NCBI GenBank assembly: GCA_016777125.1
Contig: JADHSC010000009.1
Coordinates: 1-64,000 of the forward strand
Direction: 5' to 3'
Source: Candidatus Poseidoniaceae archaeon
GTDB taxonomy: Archaea > Thermoplasmatota > Poseidoniia > Poseidoniales > Poseidoniaceae
DNA: 64,000 bases
The notes under the pieces are model-generated. The model ran no database searches and was not told the origin of the DNA. It was given only the letters and a program-made list of their open reading frames with translations. Positions 1 to 8,391 of the stretch are shown piece by piece (position 1 is the stretch's first letter; each line of letters starts with the position of its first letter). The position numbers and the translations under genes were made by a program.

Positions 1-157
1 ATCTTTTCGCATGGTAGTCTCTAGACCTTCCTTGCTATAAACTAATCGTGAATTTCGTGACTTTATTGAGGTGTATACGAAAAATTCCAAAAACGACAAA
101 AAATGTTCAAACAAGTTTCCACACTTGCCTAGTTAAGAAGAGTTTCCGGAATAAGAG

Positions 158-230
158 TGCTCGTACCGGGATTTGAACCCGGGTCAAAGGAATGAGAGTC
201 CTTTATGATGGGCCACTACACTATACGAGC
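158..230 (-). tRNA. tRNA-Glu (anticodon CUC)
   Basis: On the minus strand the sequence folds as a cloverleaf. The acceptor strands GCTCGTA and TACGAGC pair perfectly. The anticodon stem AAGGA/TCCTT closes the loop CTCTCAT, giving anticodon CUC for Glu. The T arm has the standard GGTTCAAATCC core. The discriminator is A (158) and no CCA is encoded. There is no intron. It lies upstream of, and divergent from, the small-gene operon at 409. Confidence 0.95.
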
Positions 231-251
231 GTGGTATTCGTTCCTGCAACG

Positions 252-362
252 TCATCTATTTAGAAATGGCGTCCTTAGATGAGACTGATAGTTTCACTTT
301 TCGTTTCTAAATAATCATCTAAACGGCGTCTAGAGAGCCATGTGCACTTTCACTTTTCGTTT
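252..362. repeat. Imperfect tandem duplication upstream of the 409 operon
   Basis: Two units of roughly 55 and 48 bases (252-306 and 315-362) share TCATCT, GGCGTC and an identical 15-base end, TTTCACTTTTCGTTT (292-306 and 348-362). The same stretch holds two interleaved inverted repeats: 258-266 pairs with 304-312 (9 of 9), and 275-282 pairs with 315-322 (8 of 8). It fills most of the gap between tRNA-Glu and the gene at 409, so a duplicated operator is plausible, but no function is shown. Confidence 0.55.
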
Positions 363-408
363 ACCTCTCGTTCATTGATTGATATACGGCCGCCGGTGAA
401 TTTGCTTC

Positions 409-648
409 ATGGACAACCAAATCCCAACAACTTTTGCTGCCTTGACAGCCTCGCATACCGATGCCACTGAACCATTGTGGAATCACCGAACAACAACGCA
501 TTTCGCTGATCAGAGTGGAAGACTTCCACTTCGTATGGCAGATATGACATGGGAATCGTGGCATCAACCAGGACAGCCTACAAAGATTCCAGTTACCACA
601 TCATTGACTCACCTTCTACGAAGAGCATCTCTCCGAGGTGAAGCTTGA
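409..648 (+). CDS. Hypothetical protein, 79 residues
   Basis: I do not recognise this small soluble protein. It begins MDNQIPTTF, has no membrane segment or cysteine pair, and ends in a basic Leu/Arg-rich stretch. Its stop TGA shares one base with the ATG of the next gene (TGATG), a typical translational-coupling arrangement, which supports both genes being real. It sits just downstream of the duplicated element at 252-362. No Shine-Dalgarno is evident, so a leaderless transcript is possible. The antisense frame across this gene is not credible. Confidence 0.6.
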   Translation: MDNQIPTTFAALTASHTDATEPLWNHRTTTHFADQSGRLPLRMADMTWESWHQPGQPTKIPVTTSLTHLLRRASLRGEA

Positions 649-887
649 TGTCACGCACAAAGAGATTGCGAGATGCTATTGATGAGTATCTCGAATCAGT
701 GGATGCTGCCAACACAACAGATATCCTCGACCATGTTAACCAGCGATTTAGGTGGGGTGCAACCATGAACCAATTAGGAAATGTTCTCGCTCGTGATCGT
801 CGATTTATCAAAGTTGGATTCGATGAAAACACCGACATCGGTGGTTTCCGCATGAGAGTCTGTGTTTGGGCAAGAGTCGCTGCTTGA
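648..887 (+). CDS. Small winged-helix-like protein, 79 residues
   Basis: The start is the ATG at 648, which overlaps the preceding stop; the TTG one codon earlier is not needed. The sequence reads as alternating helices (RDAIDEYLES, TTDILDHVNQRF, MNQLGNVLAR) followed by a short beta-like end around FIKVGFDENTDIGGF. That order resembles a compact archaeal winged helix. It is probably a DNA-binding or accessory protein co-transcribed with the 409 gene and perhaps with the prenyltransferase 39 bases downstream. The fold assignment is an inference from pattern only. Confidence 0.65.
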   Translation: MSRTKRLRDAIDEYLESVDAANTTDILDHVNQRFRWGATMNQLGNVLARDRRFIKVGFDENTDIGGFRMRVCVWARVAA

Positions 888-926
888 GATAGAAGAGACA
901 AAAACTGCAATCCTACTGGCCACTGT

Positions 927-1796
927 ATGGCCAACAAGATTCTCGCATCATTTGAATTGATGCGAATGAAGAATATCTTGCTTGCCAGCATTGCAACTCC
1001 TGTAGGAGCATTACTTGCACTGGGTGATTTAACATCAATTACGAATTATCCTGAAGTCGTCTTTGCAACAACTTCAGTTCTCTTTTTCATGGGTGCAGGG
1101 AATGCAATGAACGATTTGAGAGATATTGAAATCGATCGTGTTGCACATCCAAATCGTCCATTGGCGAGAGAGGCCTTGTCGGAAAAAGAGGCTAAAAGAC
1201 TCACGATTTCTTTAGCCCTCCTAAGCCTTAGCTCCCTCGTAGCATGTTGTTTAATGATGGATGATGAAAGATCGTATACACTATCCATTTACGGTATTGT
1301 TGCACTCCTCATGCTTTCATACGATTCTTTTTTGGAATTGAAAAATAAAGGATTAGTCGGAAATGTTAGTATTTCACTTCTCGTAGCAGCCGTAACATTG
1401 TATGGCGCATCTTCAGTGGGTGAATTAACAAATCCGCTCATTTGGTATGTTTCAGGTGTGGTTTTCTTTGTAAATCTAGCTCGAGAGATTATCAAAGATT
1501 GTCAAGATCTTGATGCTGATTCTGAAACACGTGTTACATTACCCATGAAAATAGGATTAGAAAATAGTCGAATGGTGGCCTATGTACTCACACTGTTTGG
1601 TATCGTGATGTTGTATATCCCCTACTGGCAGGGACCTTTTGAATTCGGACAATTATTATTCCAAGCACCAGCAATGTTGGTCTTGATTACACTCAATGGA
1701 CCTATGTGGAAAGGAGATGACTATGTTGCAGCCACACGGCTACGAATTGCTATGCTCCTTGGTTTACTCGGATTCATCCTGACACTTGTTGTTTAG
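927..1796 (+). CDS. UbiA-family prenyltransferase, probable digeranylgeranylglyceryl phosphate synthase
   Basis: This 289-residue integral membrane prenyltransferase has seven to nine hydrophobic segments. Two Asp-rich motifs bind Mg-prenyl diphosphate: NAMNDLRDIEIDR near residue 60 (NxxxDxxxD), with HPNRPLA following, and DCQDLDADSETR near residue 190 (DxxxD). In archaea this family adds the second geranylgeranyl chain to geranylgeranylglyceryl phosphate, making the diether core of membrane lipids. The length fits. The 3' end overlaps the convergent argF by 4 bases. A quinone or heme prenyltransferase is the alternative, but the HPNRPL motif and genome context favour the lipid enzyme. Confidence 0.85.
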   Translation: MANKILASFELMRMKNILLASIATPVGALLALGDLTSITNYPEVVFATTSVLFFMGAGNAMNDLRDIEIDRVAHPNRPLAREALSEKEAKRLTISLALLSLSSLVACCLMMDDERSYTLSIYGIVALLMLSYDSFLELKNKGLVGNVSISLLVAAVTLYGASSVGELTNPLIWYVSGVVFFVNLAREIIKDCQDLDADSETRVTLPMKIGLENSRMVAYVLTLFGIVMLYIPYWQGPFEFGQLLFQAPAMLVLITLNGPMWKGDDYVAATRLRIAMLLGLLGFILTLVV

Positions 1797-2761
1797 ACAA
1801 GTCCCATGAATTCACCCATTGCACTCCAAGCATCTGGTGAAATAAAGTAGCACAAAAGAGACATTTGAGCCCACATTCTGTTCTCTGCTTGGTCAAAGAC
1901 AATTGATTGTTCATGGTCCATAACCCAATCAGTTACTTCATCTCCACGATGAGCAGGTAAACAATGCATGAATCTCCAGCCTTTGTCCATGTTTGATACC
2001 ATTTCCTCATTGACTTGATAGCCTTCAAATGATTTCATCTTGTCTTCCATGTGTTCTTCGCCCATCGAGATGAAGACGTCAGTATACACAACATGCGCTG
2101 CGTCTGTTGCTTCTTTGGGATCGACAGTTCGCAATAATTCCGATTTGTTCTCAGCGGCATATGCTGTTGATCGTTCTACGACATCTTCATCCGGCTCATA
2201 TCCTTCAGGAACTGCATATCTGAAATCAATGCCAAGCATTGTACAGGCGAGCATCAAATCATGGAGAACGTTATTTCCGTCTCCAACCCATGTTACAATG
2301 AGGTTCTCACGGTTATCGAAATTTTCCATGATGGTCATTAAGTCAGCAGCTGCTTGACATGGATGGTGTTTGTATGAAAGGGCATTCAGTACGGGTACAG
2401 TAGCATGCTTTGCAAGTTCGGTTACATCTTCATGGCCAAAGCATCTGTAGGTCATACCGCCTAGGTAACGAGAAAGAACTTGAGATGTGTCTCCAATCGT
2501 TTCAGATTTACCAAGTTGGATATCGTTCTTGAGAAGTGTTAGGGCGTTTCCACCCAATCTGTCAATACCTACTTCGAAAGATACTCGAGTTCTTGTGGAA
2601 GGTTTTTCGTAAATGGAACCAATAGTCATTGTATCAAGAGGCATAAAGTTCAGAGCAACTTCGTCCCCTTGCTTCCACAAACGTTTGAATTCAATTCCCC
2701 ATTTGAGAATTTGCTCAAGGTCATCTTTTACGTCATCGATTGCAAGAAGGTGCTCTACCAT
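1793..2761 (-). CDS. argF: Ornithine carbamoyltransferase
   Basis: This 322-residue enzyme joins carbamoyl phosphate and ornithine to give citrulline, in arginine synthesis or in reverse for arginine catabolism. Visible motifs are the carbamoyl-phosphate loop STRTR near residue 56, HPCQAAAD near residue 137, the ornithine-side stretch SMGEE near residue 232, and HCLPAHRG near residue 267. All catalytic signatures are intact and the length is typical. It converges on the prenyltransferase gene with a TTAG stop overlap. The GPN GTPase gene lies 34 bases upstream on the same strand. A carbamate kinase gene is present at 48.4 kb, so a catabolic role is also possible. Confidence 0.93.
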   Translation of the reverse strand: MVEHLLAIDDVKDDLEQILKWGIEFKRLWKQGDEVALNFMPLDTMTIGSIYEKPSTRTRVSFEVGIDRLGGNALTLLKNDIQLGKSETIGDTSQVLSRYLGGMTYRCFGHEDVTELAKHATVPVLNALSYKHHPCQAAADLMTIMENFDNRENLIVTWVGDGNNVLHDLMLACTMLGIDFRYAVPEGYEPDEDVVERSTAYAAENKSELLRTVDPKEATDAAHVVYTDVFISMGEEHMEDKMKSFEGYQVNEEMVSNMDKGWRFMHCLPAHRGDEVTDWVMDHEQSIVFDQAENRMWAQMSLLCYFISPDAWSAMGEFMGLV

Positions 2762-2795
2762 GCGTTACGCTCGGTAAAGAAGGTTACAATGTTTT

Positions 2796-3629
2796 TCAAA
2801 TGAAATCGTCCTGATCCTTCTCGTGTTCGATGTCACTCGCAAAGCCATCACGGGCATCACTCATACCACCAAACAAGGCTTGTGCAAAGGTAAGGATATC
2901 AGCAAGACCTTCCTCAAGTTCGCTTGAGAGAGGTGTTAATCCTGGACTTTGTGCGAATTGTTGCATCAATCGAAGTTGATTAATTGCAAACTCTGTTCTC
3001 TGACCACCTGCTTCGTCATACAAGGCTAACTCAAGAATCTCAAGACGTTCGGACCATTCCAGAATTTTCTCAAGTTCATCAGGATCGAGAAGGTCGCTCT
3101 TTGAGAGGAAATTCTTGGTTGGTAATCCTAAACGGAATTCGACAATTGAGGACAAAAGCATTTGGGAAACGAATCCAGAAGGAGAACGAGATAGCATTGG
3201 GTCAAACAAGTAAATAATTGCTGACTGTTCTCTACCTATGACTTCAATCAAATGATTACTGGCTTCTCGGAAAGCAAATAATTCCACTTGACCAGGAGTA
3301 TCGACGATCATCATTTCTCCTGTCAATGAATGAAGTTGCTCAGCAACATCACCTGCTTGAGATGCAAGTAAATCCGCTGCAAGGATTTGAGCGCCATTTG
3401 GACCAAGATCGTATTCTGTCATAACCTCGGTCAAGGAAATTAAATCTCTAACGTCGAATTCAGCATCATAATGGACACGTTCTGCCCCAGGATCGAGATT
3501 GACTGCGATGACATCTGTTTCCAAAAATCGGGACCAACGTTGAAAAGAAGTTACCAGCGATGATTTACCTGCTCCTGCAGTTCCAACAACAAACAGTACT
3601 GGAGGTGTTCCACTATCGAGTCCGACCAT
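2796..3629 (-). CDS. GPN-loop GTPase
   Basis: The family is homologous to eukaryotic GPN1-3, which help assemble RNA polymerase II; the archaeal role is less clear. A P-loop GTAGAGKSS starts near residue 16, and the diagnostic Gly-Pro-Asn is in LGPNG. The switch motif DTPGQVE and a base-recognition motif of the LSKSD type are visible. The open frame extends 13 codons upstream to a TTG, but an AGGAGG sits 7 bases before the internal ATG at 3629, so I use that start (277 residues). The C-terminus is acidic. It is transcribed toward argF and divergently from the repeat-protein gene at 3760. Confidence 0.9.
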   Translation of the reverse strand: MVGLDSGTPPVLFVVGTAGAGKSSLVTSFQRWSRFLETDVIAVNLDPGAERVHYDAEFDVRDLISLTEVMTEYDLGPNGAQILAADLLASQAGDVAEQLHSLTGEMMIVDTPGQVELFAFREASNHLIEVIGREQSAIIYLFDPMLSRSPSGFVSQMLLSSIVEFRLGLPTKNFLSKSDLLDPDELEKILEWSERLEILELALYDEAGGQRTEFAINQLRLMQQFAQSPGLTPLSSELEEGLADILTFAQALFGGMSDARDGFASDIEHEKDQDDFI

Positions 3630-3759
3630 GTCTGTGCCTCCTGCCCAACATACATGAACTAAGCGCAAAATTAGCCTTGATTTCCAAAACTAACCAGCAG
3701 AACGGTTATGTGCTAGACAACAATGGCAAGGATGCAGATTCCTGCACGGAGGAGAGAAA

Positions 3760-6700
3760 ATGTCTGACGAAGAAACAAATCAACCTGAAGCACCACCGGG
3801 CTTACCGCCTATGCCACCTATGCCTGAAGCGCCACCTGCGCCACCAGGTATGCCTGCCATGCCGCCTATGCCTGAAGCTCCGCCTGCACCACCGGGTATG
3901 CCTGCCATGCCACCTATGCCGGAAGCACCTCCTGCACCACCGGGTATGCCTGCCATGCCGCCAATGCCGGAAGCACCTCCTGCGCCTCCGGGTATGCCTG
4001 CTATGCCGCCAATGCCGGAAGCACCTCCTGCACCACCGGGTATGCCTGCTATGCCTCCAATGCCAGAAGCACCTCCTGCACCACCGGGTATGCCTGCTAT
4101 GCCTCCAATGCCAGAAGCACCTCCTGCACCTCCTGAAATGCCTCCAATGCCGGAAGCACCACCGGCACCTCCTGAAATGCCTCCAATGCCAGAAGCACCT
4201 CCGGGTCTTGATCTCCTAGCACCGGCACCTCCTGCTATGCCAGAAGCACCGCCGGCACCTCCTGAAATGCCTCCAATGCCAGAAGCACCTCCGGGTCTTG
4301 ATCTTCTAGCACCGGCTCCTCCTGAAATGCCTCCAATGCCAGAAGCACCTCCGGGTCTTGATCTTCTAGCACCGGCACCTCCTGAAATGCCTCCAATGCC
4401 AGAAGCACCACCGGCACCTCCTGAAATGCCTCCAATGCCAGAAGCATCTCTGGGTCTAGATTTGTTGGCTCCAGTAGAGCCTGCTGAAGAGGATGCACCT
4501 CCTGCACCTCCGAGCATGGATTTACTCTCACCACTAACACCAGTTGAAGAGACTGTAGATTCACCAGAAGATGAACTACTCACCCCACTGGCGACACCAG
4601 ATCCACTCGCTGCAATGGATACTTTGACTCCTACAGATGAAAACCCAGTTGCTGCTGGGGAAATCGCTGGAGCTACAATCCGCTCAAGTGTTGAAGTTGA
4701 CGAAGTTCCTGGAGACAAACTTGAAGGAACACTTCATGAAATTGAGGAATCAACACTTACTGCAGAAGGTACAATTGTAAAGCAATCGATTAAAGGAACA
4801 CTAACTGTAAATAATCCATCTGCTGATGATCGTATTTACGACATTGACGTTCTTCTCGACAATGCGGACTCAACAGATATCGGCGGAGACCAAATCTCTG
4901 TTGATGAACTCGAAGCCGGTAAGAATTACGTCAAGAAATACTCAGTTTCTGACGCACAAATGCTTGTGCTAAGAGAGAAACTTGATACAAATCCTGCCCG
5001 TAACAACGAGCGTTCACTAAGTATTGCACTTTCTGAAGAACCTGGAACAATTGCTCTTGAAATGGAAGTCGAAAACGTATCATCCGTTGCTCTACGAGAC
5101 ATTGTTGTCACACGTAACTTACCTGATAGTGTCCAATTCAACCACACTGCTGGAGCAACTGTTGAAGGAAACACAATGACTTGGGAAGTTGGTGCTTTGC
5201 ACCCTGGTGAAAAGCAAGTTCTCTCCATCGAAGGCCACATTACCGTCACATCATCCAAGACAATTAAGGCTGGATCTGCTCAAGCAACATACAAAGCAGA
5301 TGCAACACTTTCGAACCTATCATTCCGTGATCTTGATGCATTCTGCCGAGGATTCACCTACATGAGAGTTCGAGAAGACGAGCGCCCAGATAACTGGATT
5401 TGTCAGACCATCTTCGAAAACCGTTCATCCTTCGCTGTCGACCTTGTCAAGTTACAGGTTCGAATGAAGGGTAGCGACGATCTCTTGTTTGACGTCAATG
5501 ACGTAAAGCAAGATGTACATCCACAAGGTAAGTGGGAAAGTGAAGAGCGAAATGTCATGGCCACCGCTGAGCCTGATTTCACATACGATCTATCCTACAC
5601 AGTACTGCCAAGAGCTGTTCAGAAGACAGAAGGTACAATCAAACTTGAAGAGAGCAGTTTAACTGTCGTTGACGCTGATATTTCTAAGAATTATTCGACT
5701 GACACACTCAAGTCGTTCAGACAACAACATGTCTCTGCCTCACTCAAGGTAAAGAACACTGGATCTGCGACAATAAATCTCATGCGTATTACAGACGATA
5801 TTCCTGGATTATTCCAAGCCCCAGACATGGATGCAATGGCCATCATCATCGATGGAAAAGAATTACCTGTAGACCAATGGAAGGGAGAACTTTCTGCTGG
5901 AATCACTCTTGAAAAGGAACATCGTTCACCAGATGGCGAAGGTCACACAATGACTCTAACCGTAGGTACGAAAGGACCAATCGGTCTCAAACCTGGCAAG
6001 ACAATGGAAGTCAAGTACAAACTCAATGCACCTGACCCATCACCTGCTAACGAGAGAGTTGATGCTCCTGCTCGCTTCCAATTCAGTTCAGAACAATTCG
6101 GACCAGTATGTCTTCGAGATGTCCCTGACGCACCATCCGTTCGTGTTAGCCACCTGAGGAGAAACTTCTCAGCAGGAAAGCAAGCAATTCCAATGGGCGG
6201 AAAGGGTCGCTACGAAGTTCTCATTCTCTTTGAGAACAATGGCGACACTGCACTACAGGATGTTTTCATCAAGGACGTCATCCCATCCAACTTTGAAATC
6301 AAGGATTGGCATGTTCGAGGCGCAGGTGGAGAAAAGCGTACGGACGTTGACATGACAACAAACGAAACTGAAGACGGTATCCAAATTACATGGAAACTTC
6401 CAGTTGTTGGTAAGGGCGAGCGTCTCGATGTATCCTTTGAAATCAAGGGTGAAGGCGAGATCGATGCTGAAGCACTCAACAGATTCCATGGCGCTCATTT
6501 CGGAGACGAACTTGAATCTGCAGAAGATGATACACCGGCCGAAGTTTCAGAAGAAACAACTGAAGAAGCACCTGCTGCTGAAGAAGAATCTGTTGAAGAA
6601 GAAACTGCTGAAGAAGAATCTGTTGAAGAAGAAATTGCTGAAGAAAAAGTTGTGGCCGAAGAACCAGCCATCAAATTCAGAGAAGACATCATGCTAAGAG

Positions 6701-6984
6701 TCATGGAAGAGTTCGGAATCGAAGACCGAGATGCTTTCCTTGAACACTCAATGAACTTTGATCTCGATGACAATGGGTACCTCAAGAAGGCAGAATTTGT
6801 TGCTGCTGCTGAAGCATTCACTGCAGGAGATGCATCCGAAGAAGAATCAACGGAAGAAGAATCTGTAGAAGATGCTGAATCAGAGGTAGAAGAATCCTCT
6901 GAATCCAAAACATGTCCTATCTGTTCAACATCGAATGATGCTCATGCAGATACATGTACTGCATGTGGCTACACGTTTGAATGA
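3760..6984 (+). CDS. Proline-rich repeat protein with beta-sandwich-like domains, EF-hand and C-terminal zinc ribbon
   Basis: This 1074-residue protein is probably cytoplasmic, because it has no signal peptide or membrane segment. Residues about 9-240 are tandem copies of MPPMPEAPPAPPGMPA-type units, later changing to PEAPPGLDLLAPAPP units. Residues about 300-900 look like repeated conserved-repeat/DUF11-type beta domains (NLPDSVQF, DVIPSNFEIKDW and similar). An acidic Glu/Ala linker follows, then an EF-hand-like loop DLDDNGYLKKAEF near residue 1005, then a zinc ribbon CPICS...CTACGY at the end. GGAGGAG lies just before the ATG. I do not recognise the architecture as a named family; a scaffold or adaptor role is a guess. 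Confidence 0.9.
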   Translation: MSDEETNQPEAPPGLPPMPPMPEAPPAPPGMPAMPPMPEAPPAPPGMPAMPPMPEAPPAPPGMPAMPPMPEAPPAPPGMPAMPPMPEAPPAPPGMPAMPPMPEAPPAPPGMPAMPPMPEAPPAPPEMPPMPEAPPAPPEMPPMPEAPPGLDLLAPAPPAMPEAPPAPPEMPPMPEAPPGLDLLAPAPPEMPPMPEAPPGLDLLAPAPPEMPPMPEAPPAPPEMPPMPEASLGLDLLAPVEPAEEDAPPAPPSMDLLSPLTPVEETVDSPEDELLTPLATPDPLAAMDTLTPTDENPVAAGEIAGATIRSSVEVDEVPGDKLEGTLHEIEESTLTAEGTIVKQSIKGTLTVNNPSADDRIYDIDVLLDNADSTDIGGDQISVDELEAGKNYVKKYSVSDAQMLVLREKLDTNPARNNERSLSIALSEEPGTIALEMEVENVSSVALRDIVVTRNLPDSVQFNHTAGATVEGNTMTWEVGALHPGEKQVLSIEGHITVTSSKTIKAGSAQATYKADATLSNLSFRDLDAFCRGFTYMRVREDERPDNWICQTIFENRSSFAVDLVKLQVRMKGSDDLLFDVNDVKQDVHPQGKWESEERNVMATAEPDFTYDLSYTVLPRAVQKTEGTIKLEESSLTVVDADISKNYSTDTLKSFRQQHVSASLKVKNTGSATINLMRITDDIPGLFQAPDMDAMAIIIDGKELPVDQWKGELSAGITLEKEHRSPDGEGHTMTLTVGTKGPIGLKPGKTMEVKYKLNAPDPSPANERVDAPARFQFSSEQFGPVCLRDVPDAPSVRVSHLRRNFSAGKQAIPMGGKGRYEVLILFENNGDTALQDVFIKDVIPSNFEIKDWHVRGAGGEKRTDVDMTTNETEDGIQITWKLPVVGKGERLDVSFEIKGEGEIDAEALNRFHGAHFGDELESAEDDTPAEVSEETTEEAPAAEEESVEEETAEEESVEEEIAEEKVVAEEPAIKFREDIMLRVMEEFGIEDRDAFLEHSMNFDLDDNGYLKKAEFVAAAEAFTAGDASEEESTEEESVEDAESEVEESSESKTCPICSTSNDAHADTCTACGYTFE
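3784..4470 (+). repeat. In-frame tandem repeats encoding Pro-rich units
   Basis: The DNA repeats with a period of about 48 bases (16 codons) in the first part. In the second part the period changes to compound units ending in GGTCTTGATCT. Neighbouring copies differ mainly at third positions early on and are almost identical from about 4130, which suggests recent expansion there. All units keep the reading frame. The opposite strand and the other forward frame also stay open here purely because of composition. Confidence 0.9.
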
Positions 6985-6985
6985 T

Positions 6986-7405
6986 TCAAAACGGTAAGTT
7001 CCATTGTGGCCATTCCTCATGATCTGAGGAACTGCTCACGAGAACGATGATGTTTCGTCCTGTGTTTTGAAGAACTTCATTGAGAGATCTATGTGTTGAA
7101 GGTGGAATGACTCCATCGCGCAGGTCCACAGCTAGCCATGCGGTTGGGTATTGTTTGAGACATGCTTCAAGTTCAGCCTCAATTCCTTTCGGAGGTACGC
7201 CTTGACGTACACTTGCTAAAAAGGACCAATCTGAAATGGTACGACGCTCGCTGTCCGTCCAAAGGATGACACGTTCAGTCATCTGAATCTTTTCCAATTG
7301 TTCAAGCGCTTCAAATTCAGTGCAGCAAACGGGTCTTCCTGGCATTGGCATAGGAACTGGGTGCTGCCATGTGGGGGTCACATCGAGTGGTTCTTTCCGG
7401 CGCAT
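6986..7405 (-). CDS. Hypothetical protein, 139 residues
   Basis: I do not recognise this soluble protein. It starts MRRKEPLDV, with an early PVCCTEFEALEQLEKI segment, then strands and helices such as RVILWTD, AWLAVDLRDG and NIIVLVSSSSDHEEW. The alternation suggests a small alpha/beta fold, possibly Rossmann-like or receiver-like, but no catalytic signature is visible. The gene is convergent with the repeat-protein gene (2 bases apart) and divergent from the DUF106 gene, with 77 bases between start codons. Confidence 0.7.
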   Translation of the reverse strand: MRRKEPLDVTPTWQHPVPMPMPGRPVCCTEFEALEQLEKIQMTERVILWTDSERRTISDWSFLASVRQGVPPKGIEAELEACLKQYPTAWLAVDLRDGVIPPSTHRSLNEVLQNTGRNIIVLVSSSSDHEEWPQWNLPF

Positions 7406-7482
7406 GTGTAGAGGACTACATCCTATCGTTTGAATTCAACGGAAGACCAACCTTCATGACCTTCATGCTTCACAGTTGTACC

Positions 7483-8388
7483 ATGGCGAGCCGACCATCA
7501 CCCCCACCACCCCCTCCACCAAATGGTTCGATGCTCACAATGTTGCTCGTCATGATTCTGATGAGTTTCCTTATTATCAATCCAAATATCCGTAATTCAC
7601 TTGGAAACATGGCCGACCCAATTCTTGCTCCAGTCCTGCCAGAAACTGAATTCTTCGTACTTACAGTCCTCATCTTAGGAACTTTCTCCATGACGATGAA
7701 TACTGTACTTCGGAATCTCTTCATGGATCCAATTGCACAAGCACACATTGCTCACCGACAAGGCCAAGTTCGTCGAATGATGAACGATGGTCGAATGAGT
7801 CGTGACCCAATCCTAATGGAAAAGGCGAACACACTTCGTGAACAAATGATGCCTGAACAGTTGAAAGTTCAGATGGGGGCAATGCGTCCAATGATGTTCA
7901 CAATGATTTTCATTATCGGAATCTTTGCTTGGCTAACGACTGCGGTAGAATCATTCCGAGTTGATTACGTATCTCTTCCATGGACTCCTCGTTGGGATTT
8001 GCTCGATGATAAATTTCTCTTCTTCCCTGCATGGATTTGCGCCTACATTTGTATGAGTGCCCCTCTAGGTAGAATTGTTGACCGTCATATCAAATTGATT
8101 CGCTACAGGAATCATCCAGTAGTTCTGGCTAACGAAAAGTTGAGCGAACCATTGCTTCATCTTGTTGTATCCGAGGAATCTGAATCTAAACAAGCCAAGA
8201 ACCGACGAAGTAAATCTCGTAGAAACGGTCCTAAGAAGCAACAGCAAGAGGCTGTTAAGACGGAAGCAAAATCTGAAATTAAGAAATCTACATCAGAACA
8301 TGTCTGTCCTGAATGTATGAGTGAAGATGTTGGAAAGAAAGGACCTCGATCTCTTCGATGCAATGTTTGCTACCATGAATGGGTGTGA
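7483..8388 (+). CDS. DUF106 (EMC3/Oxa1-superfamily) membrane insertase with C-terminal zinc ribbon
   Basis: This 301-residue membrane protein begins MASRPSPPPP, followed by hydrophobic segments near residues 17-35, 55-75, 145-165 and 190-208. Between the second and third lies a charged cytosolic helix pair (AHRQGQVRRMMNDGRM onward), the hallmark of archaeal DUF106/EMC3 relatives of YidC/Oxa1, which help insert membrane proteins. After a Lys/Glu-rich linker it ends in a zinc ribbon, CPECMSEDV...CNVCYHEW. I chose the internal ATG because longer starts run into the divergent gene. Cytidylate kinase and Cbf5 follow directly, a conserved archaeal neighbourhood. The zinc-ribbon fusion is unusual. 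Confidence 0.88.
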   Translation: MASRPSPPPPPPPNGSMLTMLLVMILMSFLIINPNIRNSLGNMADPILAPVLPETEFFVLTVLILGTFSMTMNTVLRNLFMDPIAQAHIAHRQGQVRRMMNDGRMSRDPILMEKANTLREQMMPEQLKVQMGAMRPMMFTMIFIIGIFAWLTTAVESFRVDYVSLPWTPRWDLLDDKFLFFPAWICAYICMSAPLGRIVDRHIKLIRYRNHPVVLANEKLSEPLLHLVVSEESESKQAKNRRSKSRRNGPKKQQQEAVKTEAKSEIKKSTSEHVCPECMSEDVGKKGPRSLRCNVCYHEWV

Positions 8389-8391
8389 ACA

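Noticed and set aside
593-991. Reverse 132-residue frame
   Set aside because: It is antisense to the coupled 648 gene and the prenyltransferase start, with no family resemblance.
3560-4219. Forward 219-residue frame rich in Cys, His and Leu over the repeat region
   Set aside because: It is the other frame of the Pro-rich repeats; the period and composition create it, and it overlaps the start of the real gene.
3790-4470. Repeat array considered as CRISPR
   Set aside because: Units are in-frame coding repeats with no spacers and no Cas genes nearby.
3780-4718. Reverse 312-residue Gly/Ala/Ser-rich frame
   Set aside because: It is the antisense of the same Pro-rich repeats (Pro codons read as Gly) and has no independent start signal.
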